The notes: generated by a model not told the origin, from the sequence alone. Positions 1 through 12,489 are shown, counted from the first letter of the stretch. The stretch: DNA of 64,000 bases from Galaxea fascicularis (GCA_948470475.1 OX419337.1:22168806-22232805), one strand, 5' to 3'. Translations and numbers: made by a program.

Positions 1-138
1 AGCACTGATATCAACGGGTATATTCTCATAACTATCTTTATACGTTTCAGGAAGAGCTGGTAGGGAGAAAATAAGCACAGGTCATAGTTGATCATTGTGA
101 CCACCGGTGTTAAATTAGGGTAATATCACATTATTTAC

Positions 139-3100
139 CATGTTGACTTCTTCACAGTGTTTAAGCATCATAACTCCTAGTGGATCAGTTCCAATTGCTG
201 ATACAAACACAGGCTTCAAATCAAGACGAGCCAGGCATTCTGTTGACGAAAAGAACAATAAACAGACTGCGAGCAGTCTCTCTTTTGCCCTAAAATCGGT
301 GGAACGAACACGCGATATGCGAGCGGCAAACCCGCGAGCCGCTAGTTCCGTGGGTGCCAGTACGTATGCTCGTACTGCCGCCACAAAACTTGCACCTTAA
401 ACAGTGGACTTTTCCATCATATTCAGACTCGATTGAACCTTTTCAACACTGTTATCAACACAGCCCAACAACTTCCAACAATTTTGATGTTAGTTCCCCA
501 ACGAACTAGACAATCCTAAACTTCGAAAATTCTCTTTACTTGTACTTCAAAAGACTGTACATTAAAACTGTACGTTAAAAAAAACTGTTGGATGCGACAA
601 TTTTCTTTTACCAAAAAAAACTACAAAGGCACGTGCAATTCCCCTGGAGAATCACATGATGCAACAGGAACCGGAAATGGTAGCCACAACAATACTGCGT
701 ACTTCAGGGCGTATTTGCACGGGACTGTACCCTCTTATTCTGATAAACGGCTTTGTACAAACGGCCAGTTCACGATACCTGCAAGGTTTCGTCCAACGCC
801 GCCAAAACTCATCCTGACTTTGCCAGGATTAGAGGCTTCAGGCTACAAATAAAAGGGAAATCAAACGAACAAAAAGTGAAAAACAGTAACAACAACAACA
901 CACGAAAACGTACAAAACGAACCAACTAAGTTAATCAGATCATTGTTAGTATCTCGGAAACTGTCCACCTACCCCTCCCCTAACCAAACAACGTATAATA
1001 AGTTAATAGCTTAGTGCAAGTCCCATTATGGCTCTTGGTTAGTGTTAAAGTTGGGTTGACATAGGGGAGGGATAGGTGCGCAGTTGTCCTTATATTGACA
1101 TTGATCCAGTTAATCTACAAAAGCACTTGGAATGGCTCTGATTGCAGTTGAGTCTGTAGTCAACTATTCTTTTGTTTAAGAAAGCATACAAACGAAGTGA
1201 AAGGGTCAACACAAATGAGAACTGACCCTTACCCCTCGTTTGTATGTCAAACTGCTGATAACTTCAATAAAGGGCTTTATCGTGATAAAAGGATTTGTGA
1301 GGGGATTTACCCTGCGCTCCACTAACGAGCAATATCGGGATTCGATTGGAATTCATGTATCCTACGCAAAGCGTGGGAAAATGCATGGGAGCAATTGGAG
1401 TCTGCTTTTACTGGTTGAAAAAGGAGCATGACGAATCACAAAGTTTACACAAACGTAACCAACGCAAACGCACAAAGCTATTCTAAATGCCGCGATGAGA
1501 ATTTTGACAATTACGGTTTTAAGTAGTAGAGTATAAATATCGGTTCGGTGCTAATATCACATCGATACAGAGCCCGCGACTTTTTTTTATCATTTATGTT
1601 ACCACGGTGGTATTGCTAACTGACTTACGATGTAGTCTGAAATGTCGGCTAACATTTCTGACTAACTTACGATGATTCTTTCAGCAGTTGCGATAAAATC
1701 AACATTTGATCCACCAATCACAACCTAACAAAGAAAAAGGTTTAAGTGTGAAATAAATATGTGAGCTTCCCAGGTGACTATTCAGGCCCGGCCAGGGGGA
1801 GTAGTGGGATACCAATATACCCGCTATTTCTCCCCCCCCCCCCCCCCCAAGATACCAATATACCTGAAAATCATGATACTTAATACCTAAAATTATTTTG
1901 AAACGATACTAAATACCTGAAAATGAATAAGTAAAATCTTAATCTGAATACCTAAAATAAAAGAAGAACTAAATACTTTAAACCCGAATTTTGACCAAAA
2001 AATACCATATAGCTGAATTAAAACGGCCCGGGATACCGTCTACCCAAAACCCCTGGCCGGGCCTGACTATTTGATGCAGTCTTTCATTCAAACTGCATGT
2101 CAGTTAACACGTCGCCATTTGTCAGCTGATCATATTGCAGTCTACTCATACATGTATTTTACTACTTTGCATTTTACCTCCTATAACGAAAAACTTGAAA
2201 TCGGACTAATTTTCAAGTTCATAAAATCAGTCACAAATCAGTCGTCAAGGGAAAACATGAAAACAAGTTTTTTCACTATCCATCTGTAGTAGGTTATCTT
2301 ACAGAAGAGTGAATTATCAGACAGCACAAAGCTCATTGGGAAACCACCTGTCCTATGGGGTAACTGAAACCCAAGGATTAATTGGGTGGCCTGTGCTCTG
2401 TTCACTTACTGGTCTCTGTAATCTACTCCAATCTGTGGTTGAATCTGGGGTCCCTGGGACTTTTCTATGACCATTCTGTCAAGGCAATATCAAATAATGA
2501 ACTCTAGATAACAAGCTAAAATGGATTTACCAACGTCATAGAAAACACCTTTCAGTGGACTACATGTACGTGATCTAAAATGGACATGAATAACCTAACT
2601 ACTCAAACTATACTTAGGGAGGGGTAGGGAAACGAAAAATGTGAGGGGAGAATGAAATTCAAGCCCCACTGTTCCCCACCCCCAGCTTAAGCTGCTCTCA
2701 CTAAGAAATCAACTTACCCCAGCTTTCTTTTCCTTGAGTTTTTGTATCCTGCACAATTCAACAGCAATTGAACTCCCTATCTGAGCATTATTCTTGATTA
2801 ATGCTATATCTGAGAAAGGTAGTTAAGGGCTAGCATACATCTCCTTTTAAAATGTCTCGGTCGGAGTTGACTATTTTAAGTATTATGAACTGAATTGATA
2901 AGGCAAACCACTGCAAAGACATTCTAAAGCTGATGAAGCTTTGACCAACGACCAAGGAAGGGCCAACTGAACATACGAAGGATACTGGCTTGTAGTGATC
3001 GACCCTTGGTGAGTTCATTCACTCTTTGAAGAACAAAAGGAGTAACCTCTTTTCCTAGGACACCCTGATCCCTGCAAAGAACAAAACACACTCTTCTTAT

Positions 3101-6100
3101 CTACCTGTTCCAGATCTGTAGAGTAAGGCCTACTGGCTTTGTGGTAATAGAACTAACTTCGAATAAATGATCAAGTTAATAGAACAAAACGTCAACAAAA
3201 GAAGTTGAAAAAGTCACTTTAAATTATACTTTTTTGTGGTAGCGGCGTTATTTTTGGAATTAGCAGGCTAAAGGGGCCACAACTTTCGGGTAGTTAAAAT
3301 ACGTGATTAGCTGAAGATACATGTAAACAGCTTTTGGTCAACATGTTACCACAGAATAAGGATAATGTCACTTTTATTTTCTCTCTGATTCTCCAGCACC
3401 CTTCTACAGTAAAACGCTAGGCTGTTCCATCTATTCTTAGTGGCGATTCAGGAAGTCTACATATTTCCCATTCTTTCTTGATGATTTTACAATTAAAAAG
3501 TCAGGGCCATTCACATACTCTTTAATGACAGCTCGGTTGACTGTTACTCACTGTGCTTCTCTTAAAGCAAGCAGAGTGGCTTTCTCTATTTCAACACCTG
3601 AGGCAGCCTGTTCTTCGGAAATCGGCACCGCTAACACAATTCCACTGCTTGATCCAAGTGATAAATTGGCATCTAAAAATTTTCAAAGTTTGAACAGATC
3701 CATTGTGAAGGAAAAAAAATATCATCACTACAACATGAGATTGTTATCATCCAACAAACATCCATTCGTGATAAAAATAAGCAAAACCTCTCACCAATTA
3801 ACTTGGCTGCCTCCACAGGGGAATTAACATTGTATGGAGACTGCAAGGAAGTCAACAAATATTTAAAAGAGACAGCAAAGAGCAAGGTTCATTGTAGAAC
3901 TGGTTGGTGAGAGTCCAGTGATCCCTGGAGGGCAGCCTTTTGTGGCAATACAAGCGCCAAGACACAGGACTAGTTTCTTAGACAACAACCACCTTTATTT
4001 TTTAAATTAAGTGAAGTATAAACATTTAATATGAACATACATTCAGTGATACATTGGCCAAAAAATCAAACATTTGAATCACAAGTTACTCAGAAGGAAT
4101 CTCAATTTTCATATCAGGTGACTTCTTCAGATTTTGTGGTGAAATGATTGTTGGAAAGGTCATAGTAATCATGAGGAAAGTGGGATGACCAATAATTTGC
4201 TGAAGAGCAACGGTTTTGTTCCTCAGCATTTTCCTTTGCAGTAAAAACTATATTCCACAGTGATGCAGCTAATGTGCTCAATTCTCTGGGAGAAAACAGC
4301 TAACTGAAGAGGCTGCCTATGAAAACCATAATTTATTATAATAATTTAAGTAAATGCAATTGACCTTAAATCCACTTTCTGGAGAAAAAAATGCAGGAAA
4401 ATCCAGTGTGTCTCCATATGTTGCTACCAAAACACCCTGAGTTTCCTAAAACCATGAAAAATTCTGACAATAAGTGCCATCAACAAAAAGAATCATGAGA
4501 AAATGTCAAACAGGTTTTGGAAAAAACTGAAGTCATCTTTTGGTATTCTGTGGGTGGATTGTGGCTTATCTTCCAGTAAAATGTTAGATCACAGTTTACA
4601 GATTTGTGGGATCCAAACCCTTTCAGTTGCATCTATGTTGCTACGATCAAGTTACGAAAAAGTTACGAAAAAGTTAATAACGCACAAAGATGCTAAGTTA
4701 GTTTGCTGTCATCAAGTTCTCAGCTTAGTGTAGATAAGCGAACCACATGTGTCTTGTAGAAAATGCACAACACAAAAAAATATTTGCATACATTCAAAAG
4801 AAGCTTTGCGCGAATAATGCCGCGTCTTAATTGTTTTGTTCATCACTATTGTTTTGTTTTTGAGAATTAAATCATTTTCTTGAAAGCTCTGTTCGAGATT
4901 CTCGAAAATTTCTTCGAGTGTCATGAAAGTCGAAACTCGATCCTCGAAAATCGAAACTCAAAACTCAAGCCTCGAAACTCGATTCTCTAAAACTTCGAGG
5001 ATTGAGAATCGAGTTTCGAGTCTAGACTGTCAACTTTTAATTACCTTTGAGCGGTACTGAATATTGAAGGCCAGGCCTTCTACTTCCTTTCTACACACAT
5101 TTTGTAAACAAGTTAATTCTCTTGCTTCCCTTACACCATGGCAATAATAAATGGGTGGAATTTAGAATTTCTTTGATTTATTGCAAATTCCCACAACGTA
5201 TCTCTAATCTTGAAAGCATTTTTTTTCTTTTACTTTTCCCTTTCTGTTGCCAGACAGTAAATGCAGATAAACTTACCAGGTACTCCAGGGTTAATTCAAT
5301 ATCCAAGATAGATTTTACTCCAGCGCACACCACTGCTACTGGTGTCTTGCCAAGCTCTGTGAGGTCAGCACTGATATCAAATGCTGTAAGTTCAAACAAG
5401 AACAAACAGTATTGACTAGAAAATCAAACTACCAATTATTCAAAGTGTAATCAGTGACTTAAGTCAAGACCTACTTTAGACTGAATTAACTGCAAACCAA
5501 TGTCATTTTGACAACAGTTAGACAAAAACTCACTTGACTGAGCTGCCCTGTGAACACCACCAATACCTCCAGTAACAAACACTGGTATCCCTGTGGTGTT
5601 AGCAGCAATCATTGTGCTGGACACTGTGGTAGCTCCAGTCAGACCCTGAAAAATAAAATCAGAAAACACTTATTTTATCAATTAAAATATCTTGCAAACA
5701 GTGTCACTGCTATTCTCCTCACAACATTGTTAATTATATTCTGTGAAACTACACAACCAAGTTCTAAAAATATGATTCAGACAATATTGTAGCTACCACT
5801 TCCAAAAGCTCTTTTATGAAAAAGGTCTTTTCTGAAAACAGCTTTTGGAGTCAAGTCAAACATAATGGGGATATTTTTTTTATATTAGTGTATTTACCTT
5901 GCTGATTACATATGGCAGGTCTCTTCTTGAAGTCTTGATAGCACTTTTATCTTGGGCAAGGCTTTCCAAGTTTTCCTCAGACAACCCTTTGTAAATAAGA
6001 CAAAGTAGCTACGAGCCACTGAATTCAGAAAATTAATTATAAAACACTCTCGATTCCTTGTTAGGAAGAGAAACTTGACACTTGCATTACATTTTATGCA

Positions 6101-7363
6101 TGGTTATATAACGTCTTTGTTGCTACAATCAAAACAAATTTAATAGTCCTCTGTGATAGATGTTGCTATTATCCTATACAAAAATTAATTATCAAAATCA
6201 CATTCCTTTATTCTTCTGTATACCTTCATTGGTTATTTATAGTATCTTGATGAAATTTACTTTTCATTATTGCAATTTTGCGGGGACATAGTCAGGATTA
6301 TTCCAGAGATACACAGTTTCCCACATCCCTCTCCCTAAATAATGCAATCATAGGGGTGGTGACCAAAACCTACAATCCTTGAGTCAATTAATTTCCTGGA
6401 ACTGGAATAAAGAATATTAGTTTGAGTGTATTAACCATACATACCCACATGTATTTTCCCAGCCATGATTGCCACAGTAGCAGGTGTGGCACCACTTTTC
6501 CTAACAATCCTTTCCACACCTTTGGCAACTCTTAGTTAAACCATGAGCAAGAAATCACAAAACCAGGTTAATTCAGCAGAAAATAGGACACATCCATAAA
6601 GTATTTGCCAATGATAAAAAATTGGCAATCATATCATAAAGCAAGTATTATTGTATTTTACTTTGTCAAGAAATCAATATTGATCCATTGATGAAACAAA
6701 TCCATCATTGACAAGCAATCAAATGAATCTGAAATCAATCAGCCAGCCACCTAGTCAGTCAGTCAGTCAGACTGACAGTCAGACAGACAGACACAGAGAG
6801 CCAATCAGTCAGTCAGCCAGCCACACAGCCATTCAGTCAGTCAGCCAGACAGCTGTCCAGCCAGCTGGTCAGTTCATCAGTCAGTCAGTCAGCCAGTCAG
6901 TCAGTCAGTCAGTCAGTCAGACAGACACAGACAGCCAAGCAGACAGTCAGTCAGTAAGCTAGCCAGACAGCCAACGAGTCAGTCAGTCAGTCAGACAGAC
7001 AGATGGCCAGCCAGTCAGTTAGTCAGTCAGTCAGACAGACAGTCAGACAGACAGACAGACAGCCAATCAGTCAATCAGTCAGTAAGTCAGTCAGCCAGCC
7101 AGCCATCAGTGAACCAACTAGCAAGTCAGTCAATCAGCCAGCCAGCCATTCAGTCTGTCAGTCAGTTGACCAGTCAATAAATCAACAAGTCAAGACAATC
7201 AATAATAATAATTATTAATCCACTTTAAAAGCAATGGTAATCATTAAAGTAACAATGTAATGTAAGATTAAGTTATTTTTACTTTTAAGAATTTGTAAAT
7301 GAGTAGTTTTTTACATATTGTATAACAGGATTTTAATGTTTGTGTTAGTTTTTATTATTATTA

Positions 7364-7402
<39 letters not shown>

Positions 7403-7877
7403 GATCGATTCGATTCTCTCCAGCTGGTAGGTGTTTTACTGGGTATTCTTGATTGTGTCTTGGCACCTTCCTGTAGCCTAGAGACAACACTTTCCTCAAC
7501 ACATGGGCAGTTCCAAGAATGGCCTATTTTTCTTTTTAAAGTAGCAATGACTATAATAAAAACAACAACAACAACAATAATGATAATAAATAATAATAAT
7601 AATAGTAGTAATAACATTTAATCATTTTATTAATTTAACAATACCGAAGATTTTCAGGGTATGGCATTCCATGAGTAATAATAGTTGATTCAAGTGCAAC
7701 AACTGGCTTTCTCCTGACAAGTGCCTCTGCAACCTCTGGATACACTTGAACAAGTCGCTCAGGTAAACTGTTGAGGCCAGGTGGTCCAGGACCAAGGGAT
7801 CGTGATATAAACCTAGTAAATCTCTTTACATGCTTTGCTTGCCTCAACATTTTGCAGTTGGTGTGTATATTTAACAT
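139..7877 (-). CDS. Bifunctional pseudouridine-5'-phosphate glycosidase / pseudouridine kinase (PsuG-PsuK fusion), 3' end outside window
   Basis: Thirteen coding exons read right to left: 7877-7645, 6530-6445, 5986-5898, 5645-5534, 5383-5277, 4445-4365, 3840-3795, 3672-3552, 3071-2986, 2809-2718, 1724-1671, 842-779 and 239-139. Phases join without a break, giving about 424 residues before the window ends. Residues ~30-351 are PsuG, which cleaves pseudouridine 5'-phosphate to uracil and ribose 5-phosphate. Visible motifs are [37 protein letters not shown] and CAGVKSILD; the Glu, Lys, Asp and Lys in these match the catalytic residues known from E. coli PsuG. From residue 352 a PfkB sugar kinase begins ([33 protein letters not shown]), expected to phosphorylate pseudouridine; its ATP-binding end lies left of the window. 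The start is the first in-frame ATG after a splice acceptor at 7892; the basic, Ser/Arg-rich leader could be a mitochondrial presequence (inference). The donor after exon 6 (GTCAAT, 4364) is non-consensus. The 1.8-kb first coding intron holds the TCAG repeat. Confidence 0.9.
1777..2071. mobile_element. MITE with CAGGCCCGGCCAGGGG terminal inverted repeats and a 6-bp target duplication
   Basis: The element spans 1783-2065 in a psuG/psuK intron. Its ends are perfect inverted repeats of 17 bases (CAGGCCCGGCCAGGGGG / CCCCTGGCCGGGCCTG core), and it is flanked on both sides by ACTATT (1777-1782 and 2066-2071). The interior is A/T-rich with a repeated 'gatacYaaataccTgaaaa' theme and an 18-base C run near 1832-1850. 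It has no coding capacity, so it is a non-autonomous DNA transposon. Confidence 0.85.
6730..7195. repeat. (TCAG)n tetranucleotide microsatellite, interrupted
   Basis: About 460 bp of CAGT/CAGA/CAGC tetranucleotides lie in an intron of psuG/psuK. Long open frames of Ser-Gln-Ser-Val repeats on the plus strand are a by-product of the period-4 repeat and are not genes. Shorter ATT-rich (7356-7401) and AAC/AAT (7555-7610) repeats follow. Confidence 0.9.
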
Positions 7878-8210
7878 CTTCAATCTGTTTATCTAAAAAT
7901 GAATATAGAATATGAAAATCAGTCAGGTAAAATACAAGAAAAGACACCAAGAACACTGATAATGAAATTTTTTTTAGAGAATCTAGGATCCTTCTAGTCA
8001 TTAGCAATCAGGGTCAACATTAATTACTTATTGGCTAACCACACATTGAACAGCATTTGCTACAGGGTAAATAAATTAGGAAAGATTTCCACACAGCTGC
8101 ATACATTAATTATATATGCATCACTGTCTGGTATATACTAACCCTGTCCCCAAAACAAGTAGAGTTTGAGTTGCAAAATGCAAGTATAATATTAATGTAT
8201 GGGGCTGTGC

Positions 8211-8312
8211 AGGAATCTTGCTATAAATTATTTTGATTGCAGTCCAACCATTACAACATCTAGATGTTGTAATGGTTGGACTGCGATCAAAATAATTTAT
8301 AGCAAGATTCCT
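8211..8312. repeat. Near-perfect 102-bp palindrome (foldback element)
   Basis: The arm starting AGGAATCTTGCTATAAATTA is followed directly by its reverse complement, with the centre at ATCTAGAT and only one mismatch that I can find (GATTGCAG against CTGCGATC). There is essentially no loop. It lies in the 5' UTR intron of psuG/psuK. Confidence 0.85.
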
Positions 8313-8445
8313 GATCTACATTATACAGTGCTAATGATTTAGGTCCGCGTTGCGCAGATTACCAAAGAGTGGAGCTTTCGTACTATTTAAGCTTATTTCA
8401 ACAAAATCTTACTTTTCTTTCTTTTTTTTTATCTCTGAACTTACC

Positions 8446-8690
8446 AGAACGTAACCATTCTTCGTTTCCGGTAACCTGGGTACTGAATGGTGACCGCAAT
8501 CTGTCGACAAGTTATTGATCTTTCTATCGAAAATATAACGAAAATTCCCGAAAATTCCCGAAGAGTAATTTCAGATGCATTCTGGGTAGTATGAAAATTA
8601 TGGTCTGTTGTTAGGACACGTGCTTTGTCCTCTGTTCTTTCAAGTTGCCTTTGAAGTAAGTTATCGTGTATAAGTGGCATTAAAACCTCG
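8446..8690 (-). other. Likely non-coding first exon (5' UTR) of the psuG/psuK gene
   Basis: On the minus strand a strong donor (CTG|GTAAGT) lies at 8446/8445. The next good acceptor (polypyrimidine, then TTTTTAG) is at 7892, just 15 bases before the first ATG of the psuG/psuK coding sequence. The right-hand limit is a guess. The exon can be read in one open frame, but the product resembles nothing and would not join in frame with a convincing leader, so I treat it as 5' UTR. Confidence 0.5.
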
Positions 8691-9315
8691 CCTGAAATCG
8701 TTCCTCTTTAACAAATTTTCATGCATATAAGGAGAGACTGTCTTCTTCAAACCCTGTTATAGAATATTTTCCATATTTAGAGACTAGAATATTCTTCTTT
8801 TTCTAATTTTGTGAGGGTGTTAAACGCTGCAAAACTTCGTGTCGACTAATTGTCGTCAGGATGTTGCATATGTTTTCACGTCCACATATTATAGACACAT
8901 TTTAACTGATCTTTGGTTATTTTCGTCGGACTCTAAGCCCACAGCCCGCAATGATTGTGATTAATATATTTTTTGGAGCTTGGCTTCATGATTAGATTCC
9001 TACAAATTTGGAAGGAAAAAACTTCTGTGAGGTGAAACTTGTATTACCTACATGTATGAATGTGAAAGTTAAGGATATTTTCCTCTCTCTCTCTCTCTCT
9101 GTCCGACCATGTGGCAAATAAAACAAGATGCTGGTCCAACAATGTTTAACAGAGGCATTTGTGATAATGATGACGATGACAACAAGAGTTGTTGCAATTT
9201 CGTCAGATTACATTATTTTGTACTCCAGTTGAAGACCTTTGCTGAAGACCTCTTACCAGTACTCTTCTTTGTTTGTTTTGAGATTGTCATTGCATCATTC
9301 TTTCTTTATTTCCAG
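8691..9315. promoter_or_regulatory. Shared upstream region between psuG/psuK and RPLP0 (divergent genes)
   Basis: About 0.6 kb separates the putative first exon of the minus-strand psuG/psuK gene from the first recognised exon of RPLP0 on the plus strand. It contains a pyrimidine tract, (CT)9 at about 9082-9099, which could be the terminal-oligopyrimidine start typical of ribosomal protein mRNAs. A TTTATTTCCAG acceptor at 9315 suggests a 5' UTR intron before the RPLP0 start codon. No TATA box is obvious. Transcription starts are inferred, not seen. Confidence 0.4.
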
Positions 9316-9354
9316 TCTTTAAACGCAGTAGTGCGCAATCCTTCACCAGTCAAA

Positions 9355-12239
9355 ATGGTCAGGGAAGACAAGGCAACATGGAAGTCAAACTACTTCATGA
9401 GGATCATTGTAAGTTTCTGATGTGGTTGCTTTTTATTGCTAAGTTTGGTGCAAGTTGTCAATAAGTTGTCTACCTTTTTATTGAAATGCCTGTTCTATTG
9501 AACCTGTCCTTGTGCATTGTACCTCCTTTGAACTTTACATTACCGTTCTACAGTTAGATGTACATCTGTAAGCGTAATCCCTTCACCCCCAGGAGTGGCC
9601 AATAAGTGATTTCTCCTTGCAGTGTTATTACATTATCAAGCTGATAGGTGATGAGAATAAAGAAAAAAAATCAACTAGGGGATATTGTTTGATTTAAGAC
9701 CAAATTCTCGGAACTAACATAAGCAATTTCTTTTCCAGCGATACATGGATGAATACCCCAAAATGTTTCTAGTTGTTGTTGATAATGTGGGTTCAAAGCA
9801 GATGCAGCAGATTCGCCAGTCTCTGCGTGGATGTGCTGAAGTTCTAATGGGCAAGAACACCATGATCAGAAAAGCTATCCGGGGGCATCTTGAGAACAAT
9901 CCTGCACTAGAGAAGTAAAAGTGCTTGTATTATTTCTTGTCTTCAATAATTGCCATTTCAAAACGTTTGTTCCATTATACACTGTAGAATATATTTCACT
10001 TTTTGGTGACTTGTAAGAGTGAAATCATAACACTGACCGAGAAACATTTTACAATGTAGATGTGACAGCACAACAATAATTAAATTCTCATTGGCGGAAG
10101 CATCACCACTGTAACGTGATTTTCTAAGTAGTCATGTGAAGTGGTTCTCTACCATTCTCTGTAAAGAGGAAATTAAGCCCATTAAATTTGCTTCGCAGAC
10201 TTCTTCCTCACATCAAAGGCAATGTTGGCTTTGTGTTCACCAAGATGGATCTTGTCACTGTCCGTGACCTCATCTTGGCCAACAGGGTAGCAGCTCCAGC
10301 AAAAGCTGGAGCCATTGCACCTATTGATGTGTTTGTGCCCAAATGTAACACTGGTCTGGGACCAGAGAAAACCTCTTTCTTCCAGGCTTTGGCTATACCA
10401 ACTAAGATTGCCAAGGGAACCATTGAAATTTTGGTGAGTAAATTTTGACAGTCTGTGTACACTTACATGTAGCAACATTGGGATAATTATGACAAAACTA
10501 GGATTGTCTGTGTTCCTTAGGTGGATTTCATCTGAATCTTTGGGAGAATAAAAGAGAGCAGTTGCACCTGTTGTACAATCCATCAACATGTGCAGGGTGG
10601 CTGAATAGTGCCAGCGACCGGCAAGATTGCCAGCTACTTTCATAGTTTTTCTGGTTACAATATTGTTATTTGCCTGTAAGAGACAAAAATGTAGGGAAAA
10701 CTGGTCTTGTCGCCCCCAACGACGTCTGCACTGCACTTTCTTAAATTCTCCTTCTTAAAACCTTTAACAACCCTGCATGTGAACTCTAGAGAGACTGTTA
10801 ATTTTTCTTTGCCATACAATGCATGTTATTGCTTAAAACACCAAAGCAACAAAGTGGATCTAACTCTGCCAAGTATAATGCTTAACTGGTGTTTTGGTAC
10901 TGGGTGGAATGCTCTGCTGTTTCCTGAGAGGTCTTCATTGTTTGTTGTCAAGGCTTTGAACTTCACAATATTTAAGTTATTCAGAAAACACAGAAAGAGA
11001 AGACTGGATATAATTTAACCTGAATGAGTATTTTTGGTGTGCATTATCTTTAGAATGATGTGCACTTGATCAAGAAAGGTGAAAAAGTGGGAGCTTCAGA
11101 ATCAACTCTGTTGAACATGTTGAAGATCTACCCCTTCTCATATGGTCTTGTAATCCAGCAAGGTATGGTGTAAATTGCAATACCCTCACGCATGTAGACT
11201 GGGCCAACCAGTTGGCTCTGTTGTAAGAGTGCTGGTCTACCATGCAGGAGGTTGTGGGTTGAAACTCCAGCCGTACCAACACTCAGGGTCTTCCTTAGTA
11301 ATGACATCTGCAAATAGTTAGACTTCTCAGATAACAACCACTCTTGATTGAAGATCCACGAGGGACATAAGAAACCCTGGCTGTGACCACCCCTGGTATT
11401 ACCCCTCTGATCTGTTCTATTCAGCAAGTGGGTGGCTAGGTGTGATATCCCATAAAAGGCTTGTGGTGTAGAATGTATGCCACACACATATAAAACAGCC
11501 ATAAGTCAATGTGGAGTTTACTGGGTGCTGATCTTTTCTCTTCACTTAGTTTAAGTAGATTGAGATGTTTGTTCCCTTTGTTTTATTGTGATAAAATTGC
11601 ATGTTTTCAGTGTATGAAAATGGTGCTTGCTTTTCTCCTGATGTGTTGGACATCACTTCTGAAGACATCTTGGCCCGCTTTGTTGAGGTAAGTAAGCAAG
11701 ACCAACTGAGTAGTGTGCATAACTGATGAGTCTGTCAACGTCAAAGCACAATTCTTGTAGCAGAGGCACATGACAATGTATTATGAGCAGCCTAAGCTGA
11801 ATGATTCTTCCTTGTGCCAAAGAAATTTTGCATGCCAGACAACGTATTAACACTTGACCCCTGCTAATGATCAATTGAGTAATGACAACAAAAGTATCTA
11901 TCGTGGATCACTCATTTAATATCTGCTACATTCTGTTTGCAGGGCATTGTGAACATTGCATCAGTGTCACTGGAGATTGGTTATCCAACAGTGACTTCTG
12001 TGCCGCACTCTGTCATTAATGGCTTTAAGAATGTTGCTGCAGTTGCTGTTGAGACCAGCATCACCTTCCCACAAGTTGAACAGCTCAAAGCCTTCCTTGA
12101 GAATCCAGAAGCATTTGCCACTCTAGCTCCTGCTGCCAGTGAAGAGGCTGCTGCCCCTGTAGAAGAGAAAGAAGAAAAGAAGGAGGAAGAAGAAGAGGAA
12201 GAGAGTGATGATGACATGGGTTTTGGATTGTTTGACTAG
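9355..12239 (+). CDS. RPLP0: 60S acidic ribosomal protein P0 (uL10)
   Basis: P0 anchors the P1/P2 stalk on 28S rRNA at the GTPase-associated centre of the large ribosomal subunit. Coding exons are 9355-9408, 9739-9914, 10199-10433, 11054-11162, 11611-11687 and 11943-12239, totalling 948 nt (315 aa; human P0 has 317). The protein starts [17 protein letters not shown]. It contains the rRNA-binding region with [19 protein letters not shown] and [14 protein letters not shown], then [15 protein letters not shown], ending in an Ala/Glu-rich hinge and the universal stalk tail [11 protein letters not shown] that binds translation factors. All splice sites are GT/AG with clean phases. The start context (CAAAATGG) is good. 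Intron 4 carries a SINE. I checked the introns for box C/D snoRNAs and found no convincing one. Confidence 0.98.
11195..11500 (+). mobile_element. tRNA-derived SINE in intron 4 of RPLP0
   Basis: The head resembles a tRNA gene with internal pol III promoter: an A-box-like TGGCTCTGTTGTAAGAGTGC near 11212 and a B-box-like GTGGGTTGAAACTCC near 11254, about 30 bases apart as in tRNAs. A non-tRNA body follows, including 'ccaacactcagggtctt', 'gacatctgcaaatagttagac' and 'gtgtgatatccca'. The B box has changed from GGTTCGA, so the copy is probably inactive. Exact ends are uncertain. Confidence 0.7.
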
Positions 12240-12299
12240 CCACATAGTCTACACTCATCAGTTCCATTCTTATGTTCTCAAGAAAAGGTGTAAGAGTGA

Positions 12300-12305
12300 A
12301 ATAAA
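12300..12305 (+). terminator. Polyadenylation signal AATAAA of RPLP0
   Basis: A canonical AATAAA lies 61 bases after the RPLP0 stop codon, in GTGAAATAAAACG. Confidence 0.75.
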
Positions 12306-12394
12306 ACGCTTGAAAGCTTTTCGTGGATCGTTTGTTTTGCTGTCAATGTATTTGAAGCATCCAGCTGGACTCAATTCCCAGTGTTGTTTGTATA

Positions 12395-12489
12395 GGTAAT
12401 CACATGATTCCGAGTGCAATTTGGAATAAATAAGCACCAGTAAATTTTTTCAAAGACCAACAATTTGTGGTCTTTGAAAAAATTTACGA

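Noticed and set aside
1..62. A possible further psuG/psuK exon (acceptor CTACCAG at 63-57 on the minus strand; one frame reads ENIPVDISA)
   Set aside because: The acceptor is good, but the frame expected after exon 13 gives a hydrophobic peptide unlike a PfkB kinase, and the better-looking frame does not join in phase.
6730..7195. CRISPR-like regular repetition
   Set aside because: Simple tetranucleotide microsatellite without spacers, in a eukaryotic intron.
6708..7218. Long plus-strand frames of Ser-Gln-Ser-Val repeats
   Set aside because: Produced by the TCAG tetranucleotide array inside an intron.
9645..9660. Box C-like GTGATGA in RPLP0 intron 1
   Set aside because: No D box (CTGA) follows within the intron.
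11728..11800. Possible box C/D snoRNA in RPLP0 intron 5 (CTGATGA ... CTGA)
   Set aside because: The C box deviates, there is no convincing terminal stem, and no D'/C' pair is visible.
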